64,000 nucleotides of DNA from Maylandia zebra. Taxonomy: Eukaryota > Chordata > Actinopteri > Cichliformes > Cichlidae. Every line of letters starts with the position of its first letter. Positions within the stretch are counted from its first letter, which is position 1. Shown piece after piece: positions 48,547-58,596 of this stretch. Location: contig NC_135187.1 in the NCBI RefSeq assembly GCF_041146795.1, forward strand, positions 5,591,556 through 5,655,555. The letters run 5' to 3'. Under the pieces are notes generated by a model. The model did no database searches. It worked only from the letters and a program-made list of their open reading frames with translations, and was not told where the DNA came from. A program made the translations under genes and the position numbers.

Positions 48547-50881
48547 ACTCTCACAGCAATGCGCTACATTTGAACTGCTCATGCACACTAGAGCATAACT
48601 GTAAAGAGATGTTAGGAATATGTATTTTTATGTATTTTGAACTTATACAGTATACTTTTTTTAATTAGAGAGAAGTTTCTCATCTCTGTTAGAAGTCTAG
48701 TTTTGGCTAATATTTCATTTTCTTTTATCATTTTGAGTTTTACATAATACAGTCACAAAACAAAACGAACAGGTACACTGTTTACTACCATATCCAGAGC
48801 TGTCTTCACCAAATCCAAGCTTTCCAGCTGTAAGACAGAAACCTTCAGCAAAAGCATGAAGAAAGATTACTTAAGATCTATAAACTATAATTAAACTGCT
48901 CTTAAACGTTCTTTAATGCACCATGTGTGGTGTGAGAGCTCAGCACAGTCAAATACTTTTGTAAGTAATTAGTAGAAAGACTAATTCATTCAGATGGTAT
49001 TTTCTTATTAGGTCAGGGCTAAAACTGAACATAGTTATAACGTAAAAGTAATGCTGTTATGCAACACTGTATTGTAAAAGGAATAAGTACAATTTTATAC
49101 TTTAGCATTTGTCATGTCTGAAAACATTTTGCTTTACAGTATATGCAATTTTTAGTTAAGGTAGGTTAAGGTATCAAAGTTTGGCATTTGTTGTTGATTA
49201 CAAAGGTTCCATATAAAGTTGGTGAAAATATTTTTTTAAATTCCAGTATTTTCTTAATGTCATATTGTTTCTAAGCATACCTGTTATTCATCCATCAAAT
49301 TGATTCAAGCTGCTTAAAGGATTCAGTCTGTTTTGAAGATGGTTATTGATTACTGAGATCATAAATAAACACTGTACACTTCAGCGCAGTGGTCAAGTAC
49401 TGTGATTATTCAGGCATCCTTTTGTAATGCCAAATTGTCATGTTCTCAGATATAGTATTAATCTTAACACCTGAAAAAATGTCGTTACTGCCAGAAATTA
49501 TGCATTTTTATTTGTATGCATGTATGTTCTCAGTCATTCACACTTGTTTTTATTTCTATACCATAGATGACACTGAAGGAATATGTGATACCACAATAGC
49601 CAGTGTTCATGGTCTTTACAGTAAGTCACTGATGTATACTGATGCATAACAAGACTATATGAGATCTATAAGTTTGTTTTAAAAGTTGAGTCATTCTTGT
49701 TACAGGGCAGCTTATACGGTTATGAGTTTTAGCCATGTTATTGGCATTGGAAAGAACAGGTTTCTTGTAAACTTTTTCCAATAAAATGTTATTGTACACA
49801 GTACATTTGTATTGTTGTTTTGAATATGTTCATCAAACTCCATATCTATTTGAACATGGCAGAATTCAAGAGACTGCCACACATGAGCTCAGTAACATGG
49901 AAGAATACCATTTATTTTTAATTTCAAATATTTCATAAAGATACACAAATATAAATGTAAAACATGTTGCACTTAATGGGACAATAACTTGGTTCCACTT
50001 GCAGGAACTGTTTTGTTGCATTGTTGCTGGGATACTACAAATAAAAGTCAAAATATTTTTGGTATGTTTCTTATAATTTTAGGATTCATATCATGAAGGA
50101 GCCCTGTATACAACAGCTAACACTGAATCAGTATAGCAATGATTCATGGTCATTTTACATGAAAAACCAGCTAAAATATCTTACAACTAACAGAAGTGAA
50201 ATACATTAATAATTAAGTGATGGATCTTCATATGGGTAAATGATTATAATAGCTTTGCTTTAATATAATTGCACTAAAAGCTCCCCAAAAGGCATAACGA
50301 CTTTAAATATTAACAATGATACGTTTATAGAAACATGCTGTTGTCAAGACCTAGAATTGTTAATGCTACTATGGTTTGCTGAAACATACCACAGATAACC
50401 CGGGCACTTAGCATATCATATGCTGGTGCCTGGGTTTCCAGCCATGAATATTAAGAGTAAAGGTTGATACAGAAAACAATGAGCAGGGAGCTGGTCAGTT
50501 TATATTTTATATACTATGCACATGTCTGGCAACAAAACACAGAAATTTATATTGCAATTTACTGGTAGGCAGGTTTACACCACTTATGATTCAATCAAAA
50601 ATATAACATTTGTAAATGCAGTTTAATGTATGGCCTTTTAAAAGGATTGACATGTGTTTCATAACTGATTGATAATATCACAATATTCAGCTTTTTCAAG
50701 TAATATATAAACATTTCTGTTTAATGGTAGTGTGAATGTAGAAAAACATTTTTCATTTAATGCAGTGCAGAAATACCTGCATAAAAGGTACCTGTAAGAC
50801 ATGGCACCTACTATCAAATCACGTTATCAAGATAAAGAGAAATATTTTGTATTTATTTGTACATTTACACACTGAAGTTCC
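48547..50881. other. core of the transposon between the convergent genes
   Basis: AT-rich, presumably the 3' untranslated regions of both genes. An open frame at 49440-49649 has no family features. No other gene or repeat recognised. Confidence 0.45.
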
Positions 50882-52711
50882 TTAAATACTTTGCAGTATT
50901 TCTTCTCTTAACCTAATATACAGATCCGCAGCACCAAGTGGATCTCCTGGGGCATCCCATTCATTTTCTACCATAAGCAGACAACACAGTTCAAAGACTG
51001 TTTCATCACAGGGGTGTTGACCTTTTGGGCTACACTCTTCCATACACAAAGTGATATCCTCCATAGAAATAGGCTTCAGTCTATCCTCAGCACTGTGCAG
51101 CTCTGGAAATGAGTACATTACTACTGGTCGACCCGATGCTGCACTACCACTTGGCCGGATTTTGTGCGAGTTCCATGTGTTCACAACTTCATCAAGTTCA
51201 TCCTACATGAAAAACAACACAATATAAGTACCGGTATATGAAACAGACCATGTACCAGTAGATTTAGCCAAAGTTGAGGCTTATTAACTCATTAATCAAC
51301 AGACATAGAAACTGACCTCTAATTAATGTAAAACCAAGCAGCAACAACAAAAGAGCACTTTCACTAAACAGCACATGGACACAGAATGGTGCTGCATGAT
51401 TCTGCTGTTGAATAGATAGCCCAACACTTTATACTCAGTGTGCAATGATTCTACAATAAATTTTCAATAGAGAATTAACCAAATGATAGGATTGCTTTCT
51501 GAAACCGTGCCCAAAGGACCACTAGGTAACAGACTCCATAGTAATTTAAACCATGTGGCAATAAAAAAAAAAAATGCTCCATGCACCTGTGCTGAGAAAG
51601 GTGCAGTTACTTCCACTGATAACATGAATACAATTCCATCAAAGTATTAAAATGGAATCCCAAAAAGTTGATTCTGTTCATCTGGATGTAGCGTTTTCAG
51701 TGTGAGAAATGTTCTGTCAAAAAACATTCCTTACCTGGCTGATTGAGCATGCATCAAGACATATTAAAATGGAAATAAAATTCATATTTAATTTAAAGAA
51801 AAAAAAATGTTCTAACCATATTTATATTTTCTATTTATGCAGCTAAGACATTACATAGCATGAGCACATGCTTTTACCTGAATAAGATTGAGAAAGCAGA
51901 ATTGGATAAGACTTTTGTCCAAAAAATCCCCTGTGAAGTGGCCATCATCCTGAAAAGTTTGAAATACGTTCATCCAAAATTGTGCACTCTGTTTGCGTAG
52001 GGTAGCCCACCATCCTTCTATACGTTGGTTGGCCGTACTTCTTCCGTAAAGGAAACTTTTCTCACCTGCAAAACTGTCTGTGTGGTTTCTCCGTAAAAAC
52101 ATCTGCATTTGTTCGACACAACCATTTTCGGTGCCTCGGTCAGCACGTAACCTTTCTGGACATCCGCTGATGCATGAAACTGTTTTCAGAAAATAACTTG
52201 CAATCAATTTAGGGTCACTGTTTGTAGTATAAGCCTCCATCCATAAAACATAGCGGCTAAAACCATCTATGCAGCCACTGATAGCAATACCATATGGTTT
52301 CAACTTGTCATAGCCATCCATGTGCCAGAGAGCATTTGGCCCTCTGCAGCTGTACTGTCGTCTTCTCAACCGTCGAGCTCGTCTCAGTTCCACACCTTGA
52401 GGGTCAAGCAATTTGATTATGCATCTTACAGTATCTTGTGACACCACAAATCCATGTTGAATTGCACGTAGATGTAGCCAACGATAACCTTGCATCTGTC
52501 CATTTGTCATGATCTCTTGTTGGACAAAGGCTAGCACTTCCTCCAAGTTTGATTGATTCTTCCTTCTAAAAAGCCCAAGTCTTTTACAAATTCTCTTTAG
52601 AGTTCGAACACTTATAATTGTCTGATGACTATGTGCTAAAATTGAAAGTATTTCTTTGTTACTGAAAGAAAGTCTGAAATACAGTCTTATTAAGTCATCC
52701 AAATCTGACAT
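50882..52711 (-). CDS. DDE integrase-type transposase
   Basis: Two exons, 52711-51878 and 51202-50882, with a 675-nt GT-AG intron (LNLIQ|GTAAAA ... CATGTAG|DELDEVVNTW), phase 0, 384 residues, no stop. The first ATG (MSDLDDLIRLYFRLSFSNKE) opens an HTH region with TLKRICKRLGLFRR. The rve-type core follows: LWHMDGYDKLKPYGIAISGC (first Asp), RLRADRGTENGCVEQMQMFL (second Asp) and NQRIEGWWATLRKQ (Glu), with 40 residues between the last two. The second exon is a family-typical C-terminus (NTWNSHKIRPSGSAASGRPV). A minus-strand AATAAA lies 25 bp after the stop. Predicted role: cut and join the TACGGA ends, giving the 6-bp TSD. The frame is open further upstream to near 52800, so a longer spliced N-terminus is possible. 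Confidence 0.85.
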
Positions 52712-52728
52712 GTCAGCCACTGTTTCTC

Positions 52729-54393
52729 TCACTTTGAGAGGTGAACTTTTTGCAGAAATCCTAGTTTTCTTTTTGACAGTGGTTGCTTGCTTTTGCAGAA
52801 ATTGAAGACGGCAATTCGGTCTCCGTACGAGGGAATGTAGTTTGCCAAAGTTGCGTCATCCATCAGCGCTATGACGTCACAGTCAATCTGCACACAGGAA
52901 GAAAGAAAAGACAGTCATTTTCTGCAACATTTACACTGCAAAGCAATATTACAGTTAAGCCTCTTAGGTCACCGCTAATGCCAGTAGGAGAGTATTGACT
53001 GTAGTTATCAGAAAAGCTATCTATTTTATGCAGGGCGAAACACAATAATGAAAGAAGCAAACTAAGGCATAGCCTTTCAGTAAATAATAAATCCTCTTCT
53101 GTATTTAAAAAAAAGCGGGACTTGATTGGTTATGATGTAGGTAGTACGTCTTCTAAGGATGTTCTACGACACTGTGGTGGCGTCTGCTGTCTTTTATGTT
53201 GTGGTCTGCTGGAGTGGTGGAATGGCAGAGAGGGACAGGGGGAAACTTAACAAACTGGTCGGGAGGGCCAGCTTTAGCGGTCTGCTAAAGTCCACTGAGC
53301 AGACTGGGGAGGAGAGGATGTTGTCTAAGCTAACATCCACCATGGACAACACCTCCACGCTCTCTGCATGAGACTGTACGACCACTGAGCAGCTCGATCA
53401 GCAGTAGACTTTTGTGTACACGCTTGTGTACATAGCTCTGTACATTTTTATCTGTACATATGAATGTTACTTATGTATGTAAGACTATAACGCAGAGTCA
53501 TAAATACACAGTCCATTTAGTCATTTAAGCAAAGGTATTACACATAGAACACAAAGTAACATTGTAAATCAGTCTTTGGCACAATATCGGGATTATTTCG
53601 TTATTTATTTTTGTGTTTATGCGAACAATATGCCTGATTTGCGACTTTCTGCACTTCTATTGGTTGTGCGAACAAACGTCACGTCACTCCGAGGTCAAAG
53701 TTCAACCCGGCAGCGCTCCTCAGCCAGCACGTTTATATATAGGAGAAAGATGATGTCATTCTGACATTATAAACAGTTTGCTCATTTCTTCCGACACTGT
53801 ACCACTAACGTATACACAGTTACATGCACTACATTAGTTTGTGTTAGCTAACATGTTGTGAGGGGATCGTCAGTCGGCCACCGTCAGAACAACAACCGGG
53901 GCTGTGTCGGTGGCTGTGTATGAACGCCACCCATTTTTCTGAGTGAAATATCCGCATAAACATTCATTACAGCTTCTCTCCTCCGCTGTACTAAGTGTAA
54001 CTTACTTGTACACATCAAATATATCAGTGATATTGGCAGGCGGCTAGCATCTGTAACACAGCTCCGCTTAACTGCCTTGAAAAACTCTGAAATAGTAGAA
54101 CAATAAAATAAAATGCAACGAACCCATCTGGGATGATCCTGCGATCAACAACAGTTAAAACGTCAATTCACCTAGTATACTGTAACATCGTGAAACACGT
54201 TCATTCCTATATAACATTATAAGCTAACAAGCATGCTAACAGCTAACCGTAACTGTACCGTAACTGTTTTCCTGTAAAAATAGGAGACACCAAACTATTT
54301 CTCTTTTTTGTTACTCACCTTCTGCTCTTCCATTAATAAAATAGCATCTTCGGGGACCCCTCGGCCACGCAAAAAGTCACTTATATCCACCAT
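52729..54393 (-). CDS. SAM-like domain reading frame in the right arm
   Basis: Exons 54393-54319 (MVDISDFLRGRGVPEDAILL MEEQK) and 52887-52729 join in phase. They read through YIPSYGDRIAVFNFCKSKQP to a TGA at 52731-52729, 77 residues. Unlike the left copy there is no internal stop (CGA in place of TGA). The frame ends 17 nt before the transposase ATG at 52711, so a transcript begun in this arm would be bicistronic, or the domain would be joined to the transposase by an alternative splice that I cannot see. SAM-like domains usually mediate oligomerisation. Confidence 0.65.
53145..53520 (+). mobile_element. LINE fragment trapped in the right arm intron
   Basis: Same ORF2 C-terminal fragment as at 46180-46560, mirror oriented; the 70-residue reading is identical in both arms. 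Confidence 0.7.
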
Positions 54394-54472
54394 ATTTAGT
54401 GAATTAGTTCTCCACCTGCTAAACTGGACACATCGCTGTCACCGAAGCTGGAAGCCTGCAGGTGCCCACCTC

Positions 54473-55122
54473 AAAATTCTGAGATTAAAATCAGAATTCT
54501 GACTTTAATCTCAGAATTCTGAGAAAAAAGTCAGAATTCTGAGATTAAAGTCAGAATTCTGAGAAAAAAGTCAGAATTCTGAGATTAAAGTCAGAATTCT
54601 GAGAAAAAAGTCAGAATTCTGAGAATAAAGTCAGAATTCTGAGATTAATCTCAGAATTCTGAGAAAAAAGTCAGAATTCTGAGATTAAAATCAGAATTCT
54701 GACTTTAATCTCAGAATTCTGAGAAAAAAGTCAGAATTCTGAGATTAAAGTCAGAATTCTGAGAAAAAAGTCAGAATTCTGAGATTAAAGTCAGAATTCT
54801 GAGAAAAAAGTCAGAATTCTGAGAAAAAAGTCAGAATTCTGAGATTAAAGTCAGAATTCTGAGAAAAAAGTCAGAATTCTGACTTTAATCTCAAAATTCT
54901 GAGATTAAAGTCAGAATTCTGACTTTAATCTCAGAATTCTGAGATTAAAGTCAGAATTCTGAGAAAAAAGTCAGAATTCTGAGATTAAAGTCAGAATTCT
55001 GAGAAAAAAGTCAGAATTCTGACTTTATTCTCAGAATTCTGACTTTTTTCTCAGAATTCTGAGATTAAAGTCAGAATTCTGACTTTTTTCTCAGAATTCT
55101 GAGATTAAAGTCAGAATTCTTT
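54473..55122 (-). repeat. 20-bp palindromic minisatellite, right arm
   Basis: About 32 units of GAGAAAAAAGTCAGAATTCT / GAGATTAAAGTCAGAATTCT with several orientation flips; more than twice the length of the left array. Confidence 0.92.
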
Positions 55123-55164
55123 TTTTTTTTTTTCCAGTGGCCCTAATCCTCTTCCGTAGGGTAA

Positions 55165-55446
55165 CGACAGGACAGGGGAAGTGAAACTAAATACAATGAG
55201 CAAAGAACACACGACTCCTTCAAAATAAAACAGGAAACATGAGATGCAGACATGACAAAACAAACTTGATAACATAAGACATGCAGCATAAAACACAAAG
55301 GGTGAGGGGAAACTTAAATACAGGGGAAGAAAACACAAGGAGTCTAATAACCAAATGAACTTCGCTAATCTAATGAACTTAAACATGAACAACATCCAAA
55401 TAAACTAAACCTAAAACGCTGGGTCAACATACCCAGGAACATGACA
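55165..55446 (-). mobile_element. solo LTR portion, right flank of the large transposon
   Basis: On the minus strand it starts TGTCATGTTCCTGGGTATGT and resembles the 24305-25452 LTR (TCAAAATAAAACAGGAAAC, TTGATAACATAAGACA shared). The large transposon is inserted in it; the rest lies left of 44900. Confidence 0.55.
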
Positions 55447-55879
55447 AACGTAGAATAAATATTCTACTAAAAATAAAGTACTACTAAAAATAGTTCCTTA
55501 GTTCCAATAGTTCCAAATTTATATACTCATAATGAGTTTTTTTTTAGAGGCAATGAGTTTGCATATTTCTTTTTCTTTATTTCTTTTCTTTATTTCTTTT
55601 CTTTTAATATCAATTTTATAAAAATTAATAATGTAACAGCATGATAATATTTTTTAATCCTCCTGTTAGCATGAATTACATATTTGTGTGCATATTTGTA
55701 CTTTGGTGTTCTGTGGCAGCTGCAGAGATTAGGAATTATCATAGCCAAGAGTTACTTGGTATTTTTTCTTGCTTTTCCCTTTAATGCTGATGGACATGAT
55801 AACGAGATGCCAGGGCTGTTTAGGGGAAATTCCAGGTTCATCTTTGCTTCCTTTTTCCTAACTTCCTTTTTCCTAACTT

Positions 55880-56040
55880 TTTCCACCCCGGTGACCATCG
55901 CCCGATTCTCCTGTCTCATGGAAACCAGGACCATCACAGGTGACCCCCTTGCACCCCACCCACCACCTCTCCACCACCCCCAGACTCACAAACAGCTTCT
56001 TCCTCTGGGCTATTCAGACTATTAACGAACACAACCTTTA
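55880..56040 (+). mobile_element. L2-type LINE fragment
   Basis: Readable as FSCLMETRTITGDPLAPHPP, then a GYSDY-like end (LLPLGYSDY); the word TTCCTCTGGGCTATTCAGACT resembles the C-terminal coding end of L2-group LINEs. The frame is broken. Confidence 0.4.
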
Positions 56041-57170
56041 CTACTTAAGTAAGCTTTACTTAGTTTTTTAGAAGCAACAGGTTTGCATATTTCTTTTTAG
56101 TTCTGAGAACTACTTAGCTTTTACAGTGCACTTTACATCATTTAAAAAACTATGTTGCTATATTCTTTAACATTTTCACTAAAGCTTCTGCTAAACACTT
56201 TTGAGACAGAGTCTTTGGATTTGCTAAACTGCGAACGATGAAGAATCATCTGTTTAACAGAAATATGTATCAGGAAACTATTTCACGTGTATTAAAAGCA
56301 TTCTGCCTAAATCTTGTGGGAGTGTAGGAGTCTAGCAGTGTAAATAAACCATGTTTAAAATATATGTTTTTTATACGACATACCAACCCTTTTCTACTAC
56401 ATCACTAATGGACAGTGCAGAAGAGTTGTAGTGCAAATCAAATTCAATTGTTAATCACTTTCTGATAAAACATGCATTTGTGTTATCCAATTTTTTAATC
56501 CTAATTATTTCAGAAAATCAGAGCTAAAATGTTTTGGCTCTCCCAATAAAATAAAGCAAAAGTAAAACCACTGCTCGAGGTCAGATTATATTTCTGTTAG
56601 AGCTTGAATGTTTGAATGCATTTCTTAGTTGCACTAAGAAAAGACGCCATGGCAGAAAAGACACAATAAAAATAAGGTATCTTTTCTTTATCTTTAATGT
56701 TAACTATTGTTGTTCTAACATTTGAAAAAATCTTCAGGGCTGGCAGTACTTAGTTTAAACGCTTATCTATTGTTGCATCTGTTCCTGCTTTCACCCACTG
56801 AAGCATGAAGTGCTTCACTTGCCTGCTTGCCAATACCTGCCTATGTCCAATACAATGTGCCAAATTCTTTGACTGTAACACAAAGAACCTGACACGCAAA
56901 CTCGAATGTAACAAGTTCAGAGTGAGTCCCAGCATGTATGTATTGTAGCTGGGATGTTTGCTACATCAGTAGATATTGTGATTTAAACCTTCAAGGAGTG
57001 CAGAATAAATATCATTTATACAACTGTTTGACTAGCTCTGATGTCGGAGTGCAAGTGAGTTTTTTTTTTTTTTTTAAAGTTGTGCTAAATCCCTATATAC
57101 ATGTCAAAGTTAGCATACTTTACTAAAAAATAATTTGCTCCAGTAAAAGGATTTTGGTTCATGATCTTAC
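56041..57170. other. AT-rich intergenic DNA
   Basis: No supported exon. On the minus strand, downstream of the signal-peptide exon, I looked for MHC alpha-1/alpha-2 or Ig exons and found none. Confidence 0.4.
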
Positions 57171-57222
57171 CTGCAGAAGCAATGTGACAGCTAAGGAGCA
57201 GCAGCATTAGCTTCATCGTCAT
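57171..57222 (-). CDS. orphan signal-peptide exon, MHC class I/Ig-superfamily type
   Basis: Reads MTMKLMLLLLSCHIASA plus one base, ending GCAG|GTAAGA. A 17-residue hydrophobic leader on a phase 1 exon is the standard first exon of MHC class I and other Ig-superfamily genes. The next exons are not found on this strand within 1 kb. A partial copy of the exon end and its donor occurs at 58123-58142. It may be the leader of a deleted gene; family assignment is inferred from leader style and phase only. Confidence 0.5.
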
Positions 57223-57386
57223 ATTTAGAAAGATGGAGTTGAAGTGAAGACCTGAGAGAAGAGTTGTGTGGTTTTACAGGTTTGTTAAGGTTTGTTTCCC
57301 GGTGCAAGTTTAGTTCACACTATCAGTATATGAGGTGTGCTTAACCTCAGCTGACACTCAGCATACTTGAACAAGGGTTTAATTGA

Positions 57387-57388
<2 letters not shown>

Positions 57389-57444
<56 letters not shown>

Positions 57445-57445
57445 G
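57389..57445 (+). repeat. (ATT)n microsatellite
   Basis: About 19 uninterrupted TTA/ATT units. Confidence 0.95.
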
Positions 57446-58596
57446 AAAAGGCATTTCTTTTGTGTCCCAAAAAACAATATAAGCATTTATCTATATGTTA
57501 CCTGTTCCTGCCCGTTTCCTGGAAAATAAAGATGCATCTTCTGATGCATGCATCCATCAGAAAATGATCCAAGATTTTCTCCTAATAATATTAATACATC
57601 TGTCAAGTTCCTTACAGCTTATGCCATTTAAGACTGCCAGTGTTTCGTGGGGATAACATAAGTAAGTAAAGTAAGTAACATATTTTTTATATACATCTTT
57701 CTAGACAAAAGATCACAAAGTGCTTCAAAAAGAGATAACAAGATATAAAACAAAAAAAGACAAAAAGTTAACGAAATGTAATTCTAAAAAGATGTGTTTT
57801 TAGTTGTTTCTTGAAAGAGACTACTGAGCCCACAGATCTTAACCTCAGTGGGAGAGAGTTCCACAGTCTGGGGGCCACAGTGGAAAAAGATCTGTGTCCC
57901 TTAGTTCCCAGCCTTGTATGCTGTATGACAAGTAGGCCCTGATCACATGACCTCGAGGACCTGCTAGGGACATAGTGCTGTAGAAGTTCAGTGACGTAAG
58001 CTGGTGCGTGTCCATGAAGAGCTCTAAAAGTCAGAATCAGATCCCTATATACATGTCAAAGTTAGCATACTTTACTAAAAAATAATTTGCTCCAGTAAAA
58101 TGATTGTGGATCATGATCTTACCTGCAGAAGCAATGTGACAGCAAAGTTGGGCTAAATCCATTGTTAAGGTTTGTTTCCTGGTGCAAGTCTAGTTTACAT
58201 TCTCGGTATATGAGGTGTGTTTAACTTCAGCATATTAGAGCAATTATTATTAATTATTAATCATTAAATTTTTTTAAATTAAAAAGGCATTTCTGTTATG
58301 TTGTTATGGTCGCTGACCTTTAGTGGCTCTCCCTCTGTGAGAGAGTTTTTTTCTCCTTTCCTGTGTTACAGGTCTGCCTCATGAGCCACAGCTGAGGTGT
58401 GTTGCAGCTCGTCAGCCACGGCATATAGTCTGCCATCCTAAACTGCCACGCCCCTGCCACTTCCCCCATTTTGCCAGAGCTGTGAGCTACAGTGGTTTGG
58501 GCAGCAAACTTTAGTGTGTGTGAATTTAAACTCTGTGTAACTTTGGCTTTCTTTCTTTTATTGTGAGCAAAGATGTGCCTTTACAGTGGTAATTAG

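Larger units (their letters stand above)
44906..55158. mobile_element. 10.25-kb integrase-type DNA transposon (IS3EU-like) with HECT cargo
   Basis: The ends are perfect mirrors starting TACGGAAGAGGATTAGGGCC (44906) and closing with its complement at 55158. Both are flanked by the 6-bp duplication GGGTAA (44900-44905, 55159-55164). Inverted arms are about 2051 bp (44906-46956) and 2412 bp (52747-55158), nearly identical apart from minisatellite length. The core holds two convergent genes: HECT-like (+) and DDE integrase (-). A retroviral/IS3-like integrase, 6-bp TSD and TAY/RTA ends match what I recall of the IS3EU superfamily. Polinton is unlikely: no DNA polymerase B, ATPase or capsid gene is present, and the ends are not AG. 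Near-identical arms and a perfect TSD suggest recent insertion. Confidence 0.85.
52747..55158 (-). repeat. right inverted arm
   Basis: Mirror of 44906-46956 with the same exons, intron and LINE fragment; differs mainly by a longer minisatellite and scattered single substitutions (for example CGA against TGA in the second exon). Confidence 0.9.
57106..58310. repeat. local duplication of the leader-exon region
   Basis: 57106-57480 and 58050-58300 share CATGTCAAAGTTAGCATACT, the donor region CATGATCTTACCTGCAGAAG and AAAGGCATTTCT. The second copy lacks most of the leader and the ATT microsatellite. Between them (57690-58040) is a dispersed repeat containing GGGAGAGAGTTCCACAGTCT. Confidence 0.7.

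Noticed and set aside
49440-49649. Third gene in the core of the large transposon
   Set aside because: Short, AT-rich, no recognised domain and no splice partner.
46332-53371. A 70-residue ORF identical in both arms as a small transposon gene
   Set aside because: It reads as the C-terminal end of a LINE ORF2 and lies in an intron of the SAM-like exons.
54473-55122. CRISPR-like array
   Set aside because: Contiguous 20-bp tandem units without unique spacers, in a eukaryotic transposon arm.
44906-55158. Calling the large element a Polinton/Maverick because of its 6-bp TSD and integrase
   Set aside because: No DNA polymerase B, packaging ATPase, protease or capsid gene; ends are TAC...GTA rather than AG; size is 10 kb; cargo is HECT.
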